A stretch of 35,238 nt of DNA, from assembly GCA_001788565.1 (NCBI GenBank), contig MGCX01000037.1, positions 1 to 35,238 of the forward strand. Direction: 5' to 3'. This DNA is from Candidatus Saccharibacteria bacterium RIFCSPHIGHO2_12_FULL_49_19 (GTDB lineage: Bacteria > Patescibacteriota > Saccharimonadia > Saccharimonadales > UBA10212). A program made the position numbers and the translations under genes. Under the pieces are notes generated by a model. That model was not told the origin of the DNA. It worked only from the letters and a program-made list of their open reading frames with translations, and did not search any database. Of the stretch, positions 29,286-35,238 are shown piece by piece; within the stretch, counting starts at the first letter, position 1, and the number at the start of each line of letters is the position of its first letter.

Positions 29286-29606
29286 TTAACCGGCAACCAG
29301 GCCGTAGGAGTGTTTGATAAGATCTTGGATTTGCGGCCAGGAGAGCTGGCCGGATAAGACGACTGTGTTCCAGTGCTTTTTGTTTAGGTGATAGCCGGGC
29401 ATCACTGACTCATATTTTTGACGCAGGGTTTCAGCCAGCACCGGGTCACATTTTAGGCTGATTCTTAGCGGATCGCTCTTTTCAGAAATCAACGCGAACA
29501 TTCTGTCTTTAACTTTATAGACAGCGGTATTTTCACCAAACGGGTAGTCCAGCTGAGCATTGGGCATGCTCAGCACATAGTCCTCTACCTTCTTGTGGGA
29601 TATCAC
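29286..29606 (-). CDS. MmcQ/YjbR-family protein
   Basis: 106 aa with the family pattern: LSMPNAQLDYPFGENTAVYKVKDRMFAL (quoted in part), then LRISLKCDPVLAETLRQKY and GYHLNKKHWNTVVLSG, which form the usual beta sheet and the HxNKKHW motif. Often annotated as DNA-binding, though the biochemical role is not settled. It overlaps msrB by 4 nt, so the two are co-translated. Confidence 0.88.
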   Translation of the reverse strand: MISHKKVEDYVLSMPNAQLDYPFGENTAVYKVKDRMFALISEKSDPLRISLKCDPVLAETLRQKYESVMPGYHLNKKHWNTVVLSGQLSWPQIQDLIKHSYGLVAG

Positions 29607-30001
29607 TTCCTAGCTTTCTTATCTGGGGTAAAGTCGAGGGCGCAGGAGTTTATACAAAATCGCATTCCGGTGGGTTGGTCAGGCGCGTCGTGAAAAACGT
29701 GACCCAAATGCCCGCCGCAGTTTGCACATGATACCTCGACCCGTTGCATGCCGTGGCGGTGGTCCTCGCTTAATTTGACGGCATCGGAGTTAGCGACGTC
29801 GTAAAAGCTTGGCCAGCCGGTACCCGAATCAAATTTGCGATTGGAAGAAAAGAGTTTAGCGCCACAGTTGGCGCAAGCGTACGTAACTTCATCGTTTTTC
29901 TTGAGAAATTTACCTCTGAAGGGTGCCTCGGTACCCTTTTCAAACAGCACCTTCTTTTGCTCTCGAGTTAGTGCCTGGTTTATCGGCTGAGGGTCGCTCA
30001 T
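29603..30001 (-). CDS. msrB: Peptide methionine (R)-S-oxide reductase MsrB
   Basis: 132 aa. Reduces methionine-R-sulfoxide in proteins. Two CxxC zinc motifs (CANCGAKLF, CANCGGHLGHVF), FDSGTGWPSF, the His-rich substrate region and catalytic Cys in GMRFCINSCALDF are all present. No MsrA domain is fused. It starts 10 nt after a small membrane protein gene without a clear SD, so coupling is likely. Confidence 0.95.
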   Translation of the reverse strand: MSDPQPINQALTREQKKVLFEKGTEAPFRGKFLKKNDEVTYACANCGAKLFSSNRKFDSGTGWPSFYDVANSDAVKLSEDHRHGMQRVEVSCANCGGHLGHVFHDAPDQPTGMRFCINSCALDFTPDKKARK

Positions 30002-30011
30002 ACAAAAAGAT

Positions 30012-30305
30012 TTAGCGCTTTTTCTTGAAGGGGGTAGCTAAAAGCACATATATCCACAGCAGAACTTCCAGAGCTATCAGCTGTAAGACAGCTGCGATGA
30101 CTGGCTGGAGATATATAGCTTTCCATTCTGAGAATGGCCCCGGGTATCCTTCAAATTGCTTGACGTCATTACCAAAATTGGTAAGCCTGGCGGCCAAGTC
30201 AAATGATATTACAGATAGGAAGTTGATGATTATCATGGCCACGACAACTGCCACAATCACCGACGAGGCATCCTTGCGCTTAAGTACTCGGGTAATCATC
30301 ACCAT
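30012..30305 (-). CDS. Two-helix membrane protein
   Basis: 97 aa: basic N-terminus (TRVLKRKD), a hydrophobic helix (about residues 15-34), a periplasmic loop (FGNDVKQFEGYPGPFSEWKA), a second helix (about 69-91) and a basic end (FKKKR). AAGGAG lies 9 nt before the ATG. No family recognised. It sits 13 nt after mscL, so it probably shares its mRNA and may respond to similar conditions. Confidence 0.7.
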   Translation of the reverse strand: MVMITRVLKRKDASSVIVAVVVAMIIINFLSVISFDLAARLTNFGNDVKQFEGYPGPFSEWKAIYLQPVIAAVLQLIALEVLLWIYVLLATPFKKKR

Positions 30306-30318
30306 TGGGGTATTCTCC

Positions 30319-30654
30319 TTACTCTTTTTTCTTATCTAACTTATCCAGCCTTAGACTGTGCACCACGAAGTAAACCACCAGTGCAATAGTTAAGAAACTT
30401 ATCAGACTTGAAACAACCGCGCCCCAACTGAGCTTATTGGTGCACACCCCGTTGACGGTATCTAAACAGATATATTTGCTGTTGAGATTTTCAGTGCCGG
30501 GCAGGATTAGCCCGATGATCGGGTTAACCAAATTTGTAACTATTGAATTAACCAGCGCCGTGACAGCCACACCCAGTGTCAACCCAACGGCTAGCCCGAC
30601 TACTCCCTGCTGGCGGATAAATTCCATGAAACCTCTGACGTGCTTCTGTGCCAT
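30319..30654 (-). CDS. mscL: Large-conductance mechanosensitive channel MscL
   Basis: 111 aa. Opens under membrane tension to release solutes on osmotic downshock. N-terminal FMEFIRQQGVVGLAVGLTLG matches the amphipathic helix and first pore helix (family: FLMRGNVVDLAVGVIIG). The second helix is followed by a basic cytosolic end (LRLDKLDKKKE). The periplasmic loop contains two Cys (YICLDTVNGVCTN), which is unusual and could form a disulfide. It has its own promoter inside the end of argS. Confidence 0.9.
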   Translation of the reverse strand: MAQKHVRGFMEFIRQQGVVGLAVGLTLGVAVTALVNSIVTNLVNPIIGLILPGTENLNSKYICLDTVNGVCTNKLSWGAVVSSLISFLTIALVVYFVVHSLRLDKLDKKKE

Positions 30655-30663
30655 ACTTTTGTA

Positions 30664-30692
30664 ATTATCTCAAACGTGCTCCGGAGCGGCAA
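30664..30692 (-). promoter_or_regulatory. Promoter of mscL inside argS 3' end
   Basis: Minus strand TTGCCG (30687-30692), 17-bp spacer, GATAAT (30664-30669), 9 nt before the ATG at 30654, so the leader is about 2-3 nt. Confidence 0.5.
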
Positions 30693-32349
30693 TGTTAAGT
30701 AGGCCCAGTCCTTTCTCTAGCGTGCCGATGTACGCAGACAGCAGTGTAAGTCTGTCGATTTCCCTCTCGCTGCCGATCACTCTGTTTTTCTCATAAAAGC
30801 GGTTAAAGCTTTGGGTTAACTCGTATAGATACGTGCATATGTAATGCGGCCGCAACTCGGAGGTAGTCTTTTCCACTACCTCTGGGAATTCACTAATTTT
30901 TCTGACCAAACTGCGTTCTGAGTCATTAAGCTGGTAGTTATAGACTCTAATATCTTCAGGTCTTTTTGACTTGTTCATAATTGATCGCGCACGAGCATAC
31001 GCATACTGCAGATAGGGACCACTATTCCCTTCCAAACTTACGGATTCGGTAATGTCGTAAATAATATCTTGACCAAGTCGATGTTTTAAGAACTCGTACT
31101 TCATCGAGCCAAAAACTACCTCGGGTGTATCTTTACCTTCTCCGTAAAGCTCACGAATTTTTTTCTTAATGTCGCTTTCTAGACTATTTAATGTGACGAC
31201 ATCTCCGGTGCGGCTACTCATTTTTCCCTCTGGTAATCTGACGACTCCGTGAGTTATGTGCTGGATTCTAGAAGCCAATTCAGGGTCAATTTGTTCAATG
31301 GCCGCGACTAAGACCTTAAAGTAATCTTCGATTTCGTTTGCTGTAATAACAATAAATTTATTAGCTCCTGGGTAATCACGAGCTTTTGCATAGGCTAACC
31401 CAACCTCCTTTGCTTCGTAGGTCGGCAGACCCTGTTTAGTAATAAATACTCTCTTGTGCAGTCCAACTTTTTCACCATCGTAAATAGTCGCACCTTCACT
31501 TTCCTCAAAGATTTTGCCTGAGTTCTTTTTAACAATTTCTATGCCCTCTTTTGCTGTATCGCTCTCAAAATAGTTTTTTTCAAAGTGTGCATCCAGCTTT
31601 TCGTAAATCTCCTCGAATGCCTCCAAGCTCCATTTCCTGCCCTTATCGTAAAGACGGTTGACTGATTCATGATCACGACTGTAAAGATGGGCGTTTATTT
31701 TATCTATTTCCTCTTTGGCGTTTGGGTCATTTTTATACTCAAGAACTCCCTCAGAGTAGGCTCTACCAAGATCAATAAACGCTTGTCGGTTTTCACCCCC
31801 GATGTTTGATAACGGTCGTCCTTCTCCCGCTTCATCCATCTTTTTCATTCCATAAATAGCCATCGCTATGTGTAGGCCTACATCACCTTGATAGGTTACC
31901 TGGTGGACTTTCCCCCTCGCATTCTCTAGTAATTTACCGACTGATACGCCGACAGTATTTGAGTATGCATGGCCAATGTGGAACTCCTTAAATGGGTTTG
32001 GATCAGTATGTTCTAGAACAATTGTCTGTCCCTTGTATAGATCATTTTTGCCATAGTCTGGCGACATAGCATCATGAACATATTTTTGGAAAGTATCGCC
32101 ACTAAAGAAAAAGTTAATGAAGCCAGGGTCGGCGATTTCTACTTTTTGAATACTTTCCAGTCCACGCAGTTTGCCAGCCAGTAAGATCGCTACTTCGCGG
32201 GGGTTCTTACCAAGTTTTTTACCCAGCTGCATGGCCGCATTGGTCGCCAAATCACCAAACTTTTCATCAGGGCGAGTAAATTGCGGTTGGAAGTCCTCGC
32301 CAAACTCTTTTTTTATGACGGTTTGGAGTTGGTGCTTTAACTCCTGCAT
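30670..32349 (-). CDS. argS: Arginyl-tRNA synthetase
   Basis: 559 aa, class I synthetase charging tRNA-Arg. HIGH motif EFHIGHAYSNT in the DPNPFKEFHIGH context, KMSKS-like motif LPEGKMSSRTGDVV, a normal N-terminal tRNA-recognition domain (DEKFGDLATNAAMQL) and the C-terminal anticodon-binding domain ending in RLTLLSAYIGTLEKGLGLL. No visible truncation. An extended -10 lies 6 nt before the ATG. Confidence 0.97.
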   Translation of the reverse strand: MQELKHQLQTVIKKEFGEDFQPQFTRPDEKFGDLATNAAMQLGKKLGKNPREVAILLAGKLRGLESIQKVEIADPGFINFFFSGDTFQKYVHDAMSPDYGKNDLYKGQTIVLEHTDPNPFKEFHIGHAYSNTVGVSVGKLLENARGKVHQVTYQGDVGLHIAMAIYGMKKMDEAGEGRPLSNIGGENRQAFIDLGRAYSEGVLEYKNDPNAKEEIDKINAHLYSRDHESVNRLYDKGRKWSLEAFEEIYEKLDAHFEKNYFESDTAKEGIEIVKKNSGKIFEESEGATIYDGEKVGLHKRVFITKQGLPTYEAKEVGLAYAKARDYPGANKFIVITANEIEDYFKVLVAAIEQIDPELASRIQHITHGVVRLPEGKMSSRTGDVVTLNSLESDIKKKIRELYGEGKDTPEVVFGSMKYEFLKHRLGQDIIYDITESVSLEGNSGPYLQYAYARARSIMNKSKRPEDIRVYNYQLNDSERSLVRKISEFPEVVEKTTSELRPHYICTYLYELTQSFNRFYEKNRVIGSEREIDRLTLLSAYIGTLEKGLGLLNIAAPEHV

Positions 32350-32355
32350 GCACCT

Positions 32356-32364
32356 ATCATAACA
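32356..32364 (-). promoter_or_regulatory. Extended -10 for leaderless argS
   Basis: Minus strand TGTTATGAT, then 6 nt (AGGTGC), then ATG 32349. Confidence 0.6.
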
Positions 32365-32373
32365 GTAGTCGGG

Positions 32374-33045
32374 CTATTTGCGCTTAACCTTGTGCGGTCC
32401 GCCAGCCAGCCAAATTGCCCCATAAAGTGTGGTTAGCAGAACAAAGAATAAAACCGTGACGGTCACTGCCCTGGGATGTTCCAGAGGGTTTATTACCCGG
32501 TCCGAGACGTTGATAAGCAGTCCCTCGGGGTGGGAAATAACATCCCATGTATTCCAGCGCAAGTCACGACCCAGATAGATGCCAAAGCTGCTAATCAGTA
32601 AAACCGCCGCCACTGCCCCGTGGGCAAAACGCTGGGGCCAGCGCTTTAGAAATTCAAGGTGTATCAAATAGAGACTTATAAACCCCAGCACAAAACCCGA
32701 TACTACCAAGGTCATCATCATGGCGATATCGTAAATCTGGCTGATTTCACCGGATGAAAAAACATGCAAAAAATCCGTCAACACGTACCAAGTGTTGGGT
32801 AAAAAAACTAACCACAGTACACTAAGCGACAGGTTTTGCCAGCTCAGCCAGCGGTCTTTTTTAAGCTCAGTGACCAATAGCCAGCCAAATAACAGGGCTA
32901 GCCAGGCCAGCGCCAGGTTTTGGGGGATGAACCAATAACGGTCAGTTCCGGTAACCAGTATGCGGAAGGCAAACATCACTAATGTTAATCCGCTTATCAG
33001 CCCCAGCGAGCCTAACACCCTTTTGGAAAGTAATCTGCTCTCCAT
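32374..33045 (-). CDS. DUF1361 membrane protein
   Basis: 223 aa with about six membrane helices. DUF1361 signatures: LWLVFLPNTWYVLTDFLHVF and YLGRDLRWNTWDVISHPEGL. Role unknown across the family. TATAAT (33058-33063) lies 12 nt before the ATG, giving a leader of about 6 nt; no SD seen. Upstream of argS on the same strand with 24 nt between. Confidence 0.85.
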   Translation of the reverse strand: MESRLLSKRVLGSLGLISGLTLVMFAFRILVTGTDRYWFIPQNLALAWLALLFGWLLVTELKKDRWLSWQNLSLSVLWLVFLPNTWYVLTDFLHVFSSGEISQIYDIAMMMTLVVSGFVLGFISLYLIHLEFLKRWPQRFAHGAVAAVLLISSFGIYLGRDLRWNTWDVISHPEGLLINVSDRVINPLEHPRAVTVTVLFFVLLTTLYGAIWLAGGPHKVKRK

Positions 33046-33094
33046 ACTTATTAGCTAATTATAGCCCTAACTGAGCATTTTCCAGGTGGTGATC

Positions 33095-33763
33095 CTAGTA
33101 CTTGATAAGCCACTGGGGGCTATCAGTAAGATGCTGCAGCCTAAACCCCAAATCGTTGAGGGTCTTAGCCCGGGCGGCTGTGCCTAAACCCATCACGTTA
33201 AGGGCAACAAAGGGCTCGTGGACGTCAAAACCACAAAAAGCCAAAATACCGTGGTTAATCGGGTGCAGGATCTGTAAAGCGGTAGCCTTGTGTCGTCCCT
33301 CTTCACGGAAGTACTCAGCCGGATGACCGGCGGCTACTAACAACATGGCCTGTTTGCCCCGCAGTAAGCCGTTTTCATAAATCCGGCCCCCGTCGTAGGC
33401 CACACCCATTGCCAGCACCCGGTCGAACCAGCCCTTCAGAATCGCTGGCACACTAAACCACCAAAGCGGCGTCACAAACACGACGATATCGGCTGTTCGG
33501 ATCTTACTTATCTCGCTCAAGATATCCGGTGAAAAGGCTAAATCCAGATTGGTAGCATGCTTCTGCTCGAGCATGTAGTTAAAGTGCCCGCCGGAAGTTG
33601 TGACAAAATCCCATTTCTGGGCCAGAGCGCTAAAGCCTTGGGCATAGAGATCACTAACGACCACATCGTGTCGTTGCTGAGTTAGTTCCTGGGCGGCCAG
33701 ATTTTTCATCGCCGCGGTAAACGAACCGGGCTCGTGGTGCGCATAAACAATCAAAACATTCAT
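33095..33763 (-). CDS. NAD(P)H quinone reductase-like flavoprotein
   Basis: 222 aa. Flavodoxin-like fold of the NQO/MdaB family: NVLIVYAHHEPGSFTAAMKN at the phosphate-binding loop, VVSDLYAQGF, the characteristic TPLWWFSVPAILKGWFDRVLAMG and LLVAAGHPAEYF. Transfers two electrons from NAD(P)H to quinones or similar acceptors. The leader has a striking foldable element covering the start codon (33762-33838) and a palindromic site upstream (33843-33864). A SnoaL-like gene lies 124 nt upstream on the same strand. Confidence 0.88.
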   Translation of the reverse strand: MNVLIVYAHHEPGSFTAAMKNLAAQELTQQRHDVVVSDLYAQGFSALAQKWDFVTTSGGHFNYMLEQKHATNLDLAFSPDILSEISKIRTADIVVFVTPLWWFSVPAILKGWFDRVLAMGVAYDGGRIYENGLLRGKQAMLLVAAGHPAEYFREEGRHKATALQILHPINHGILAFCGFDVHEPFVALNVMGLGTAARAKTLNDLGFRLQHLTDSPQWLIKY

Positions 33764-33838
33764 CCCGTCAGAAATCCAATCTACTGCCGGTAGATTGGCA
33801 GATTTGATTATTAATCAAATACTTATTTCCTACGGGAT
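33762..33838 (-). promoter_or_regulatory. Three-way-junction leader closing on the start codon
   Basis: In the minus-strand RNA, P1 pairs AUCCCGU and GAAAU with AUUUC and ACGGGAU (7 bp, 2x2 mismatch, 5 bp; 33825-33838 with 33762-33775). Inside are P2, a perfect 9-bp hairpin CCAATCTAC/GTAGATTGG (33776-33798), and P3, a 7-bp hairpin ATTTGAT/ATCAAAT (33802-33820). The A and U of the flavoprotein AUG and the preceding GGG are paired in P1. Confidence 0.65.
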
Positions 33839-33842
33839 TCAC

Positions 33843-33864
33843 TGCTTACATATTAACGTAAGCA
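33843..33864. promoter_or_regulatory. Palindromic operator-like site
   Basis: TGCTTAC and GTAAGCA arms (7 bp) around an 8-bp AT-rich centre; on the minus strand the centre contains TAATAT, a possible -10. The layout is typical of sites for dimeric repressors. No regulator gene is adjacent. Confidence 0.4.
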
Positions 33865-33887
33865 CAATGTTTATTTATAGGATATGG

Positions 33888-34328
33888 CTAAGCTGCGGCG
33901 CCGAGAGGCCTTACGGTCTGGTTTTTTAGTCTGAAGATCATCTGACTGATCTTCCAAGTGCCATTACTAGTCTTGATCAAAATGTACTCAATACTGCCGC
34001 GAACGGTCCACGCGTAGCGATCGCCCCGGTCGGCGACGTAATGCACATGCTCCACCGCGGTTGTAACCTTGGCCCGTCTGGGATTTAACATCCTTACAGC
34101 TAAGCGCTTAATAAAATGCCTGGTGGCATAAAAGTAACTGCCGATTTCTTTTCGCCAGCCTTCAATCAGCCGATGTTTAGGTATGACGGCCGGCATCTCC
34201 CCGGAAATAGCCTTGTTATCAATAAATGGTCTCTTCACGAAAAAGCTCTCCAGTCGCTCCCACTGCTTCATATCCTGCAGAAGCGCAACGCTGGTAACAA
34301 TGTCTTTGATCTGTTCTTTGTCGGTCAT
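33888..34328 (-). CDS. SnoaL-like (NTF2-fold) protein
   Basis: 146 aa. NTF2/SnoaL pattern: N-terminal helices KEQIKDIVTSVALLQDMKQWERLESFFVK (in part), TRHFIKRLAVRML, then strands AKVTTAVEHVHYVA, AWTVRGSIEYIL and WKISQMIFRLKN. The fold forms a small pocket used by enzymes and binding proteins; the ligand is unknown. AAGGAG precedes the ATG. It lies directly upstream of the flavoprotein, so a joint role in handling a small aromatic or reactive compound is possible. Confidence 0.75.
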   Translation of the reverse strand: MTDKEQIKDIVTSVALLQDMKQWERLESFFVKRPFIDNKAISGEMPAVIPKHRLIEGWRKEIGSYFYATRHFIKRLAVRMLNPRRAKVTTAVEHVHYVADRGDRYAWTVRGSIEYILIKTSNGTWKISQMIFRLKNQTVRPLGAAA

Positions 34329-34480
34329 TGGAGAGTTCTCCTTGTCTTTTTTGTTATGTCTTCAGTTGTACACGCGGCAACTGAGAATTGGCTGTTAGTT
34401 TTCTTACAAATTGGACAGATTATTAGTCTCCCCAATCTGATTACATTTTAGCATGGCGGAGCAGACAGGTCTGGAACTTT

Positions 34481-34828
34481 TTACTTAATTTTTCGTTCTT
34501 CTAAGTCTTTTAGGTCTTTTTGCGTTATTCCGTCGATGGTCTCTTCAAAATTGATTTCATAATGATCGGCAAGCCTTACCAAGCAGAACCAGATATCATA
34601 TAGTTCATCAGCTATTTTTTGCTTGGTGGCGGCATACTCGGGTTGGTTTTCGCGTGATTTGACGTAGTACTTTTCCTGAACCATAACAAGTTTCGATAAA
34701 TCACCGACCTGTTTTGACAGTTCAATCACTGCACCTTCGACACCCCACGGCCTCTGTTCAATTTTCTGAAATTCAGTAATCACTCTTTTTGTCTGTGAAA
34801 TAAGTTCGGCGAATGTTTTTTCGTTCAT
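34481..34828 (-). CDS. MazG-like nucleotide pyrophosphohydrolase
   Basis: 115 aa, all-helical. The metal-site helices are visible: VIELSKQVGDLSKLVM and KIADELYDIWFCLVRLADHYEINFEE, following the ExxE / ExxD scheme of the MazG/dUTPase superfamily. It would hydrolyse nucleoside triphosphates to monophosphates, for house-cleaning or dUTP control. AGGAG lies about 6 nt before the ATG. tRNA-Ser is 20 nt upstream on the same strand, so the mRNA is likely released by tRNA 3' processing. Confidence 0.78.
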   Translation of the reverse strand: MNEKTFAELISQTKRVITEFQKIEQRPWGVEGAVIELSKQVGDLSKLVMVQEKYYVKSRENQPEYAATKQKIADELYDIWFCLVRLADHYEINFEETIDGITQKDLKDLEERKIK

Positions 34829-34848
34829 CTAATCTCCTGAGTTACAAA

Positions 34849-34936
<88 letters not shown>

Positions 34937-34948
34937 TCAACAGAGGTA

Positions 34949-34954
34949 ATTATA
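34949..34954 (-). promoter_or_regulatory. -10 element of tRNA-Ser
   Basis: Minus strand TATAAT, 12 nt before the tRNA 5' end. The sortase -10 lies 10 bp away in the opposite direction, so the two promoters share the 40-bp gap. Confidence 0.55.
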
Positions 34955-34964
34955 TCCCATAAGC

Positions 34965-34970
34965 TACAAT
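34965..34970 (+). promoter_or_regulatory. -10 element for leaderless sortase gene
   Basis: TACAAT, then 6 nt (TAGCGT), then the GTG start at 34977. Confidence 0.5.
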
Positions 34971-34976
34971 TAGCGT

Positions 34977-35238
34977 GTGAGCGAACAGCCAGCAAGCAGG
35001 CTAAAGTATGTTAATTGGCTGCTGATTTTTTTAATCGTAGCTATCAATGGCTACATTCTGCTGTCCCCACTCTTGCCCCAGCTTGAACTCTGGCGACGCA
35101 AACAGCAAGTAGAAGCAGTTAGCGGATTGCCGTATAAGACGGACCTTGAATCGGATACCAATAACAACCGGAGGGACGTACCTGAAGATAACCGTGTGGT
35201 CATCCCTAAGATCGCTCTGGATGAGCACATTTGGCAGG
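34977..35238 (+). CDS. Sortase (N-terminal part, cut by window edge)
   Basis: 87 codons from GTG 34977 to the right edge without a stop. One N-terminal membrane helix (about residues 12-31), a charged linker (ELWRRKQQVEAV) and then DNRVVIPKIALDEHIW, the entry strand of the sortase fold (family pattern: IPKI, then hydrophobic, then I). Class C/D/E-type placement cannot be decided because the catalytic Cys, His and Arg are outside the window. Sortases anchor proteins or build pili on the surface, in line with the anchored proteins seen in this window. Confidence 0.75.
   Translation, partial: MSEQPASRLKYVNWLLIFLIVAINGYILLSPLLPQLELWRRKQQVEAVSGLPYKTDLESDTNNNRRDVPEDNRVVIPKIALDEHIWQ

Overview
The window is about 35 kb of bacterial chromosome from a small-genome lineage, most likely a Patescibacteria/CPR member and plausibly Saccharibacteria. 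The evidence is: dense gene packing with many 4-nt ATGA overlaps; UGA read as stop; many one- or two-helix proteins of unknown function; a DnaG primase without its zinc ligands; and short degenerate repeats spread through genes and gaps. The phylum assignment rests on recalled protein signatures, not on a search. No gap between genes exceeds 300 bases; the largest (22922-23175 and 28397-28664) are described as features.

Layout. 1-8814 is almost all minus strand: a DHH-fold protein, truB, rpsO, pnp, two tiny membrane proteins, a family-4 uracil-DNA glycosylase, RNase J and a membrane-anchored protein cut by the window edge. This is an RNA maturation and decay block built on the classic truB-rpsO-pnp order. 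8900-10176 is plus strand: rpsT, then a GC-rich cassette of four tiny membrane proteins with its own promoter, structured leader, strong Shine-Dalgarno sites and terminator. 10191-13429 holds holA and mutM (coupled), a DciA-like protein, a HAD hydrolase and an anchored protein. 13558-16793 holds a split PEP-synthase-like dikinase, a nucleoside deoxyribosyltransferase-like protein and an unknown protein. 16790-20971 is polA followed by three coupled genes (metallopeptidase, two Nudix enzymes). 21086-22921 carries rtcB and small proteins. 23176-27696 is a dnaG-rpoD operon with a three-HTH protein and a P-loop kinase coupled behind it. 27764-29276 has a C39-like peptidase and an anchored protein. 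29286-33045 has yjbR, msrB, mscL, argS and a DUF1361 protein. 33095-34936 has a quinone-reductase-like flavoprotein, a SnoaL-like protein, a MazG-like pyrophosphohydrolase and tRNA-Ser(CGA). The window closes in a sortase.

Most striking signals. (1) The 3' end of polA, encoding its normal GKNWGEL terminus, recurs at the 3' ends of the next two genes and in decayed form at the third, as if genes were inserted stepwise at the polA end. (2) The four-gene GC-rich membrane-protein cassette looks foreign. (3) The quinone-reductase-like gene has a leader that can fold into a three-way junction closing on its start codon. (4) Degenerate tandem repeats of 7-bp (some 8-bp) units occupy gaps and are inserted in frame in truB, mutM and polA. 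(5) Many genes have a -10 hexamer 6-8 nt before the start codon, implying widespread leaderless mRNAs. (6) Several universal enzymes have lost metal-binding residues (DnaG, UDG, the DHH protein).
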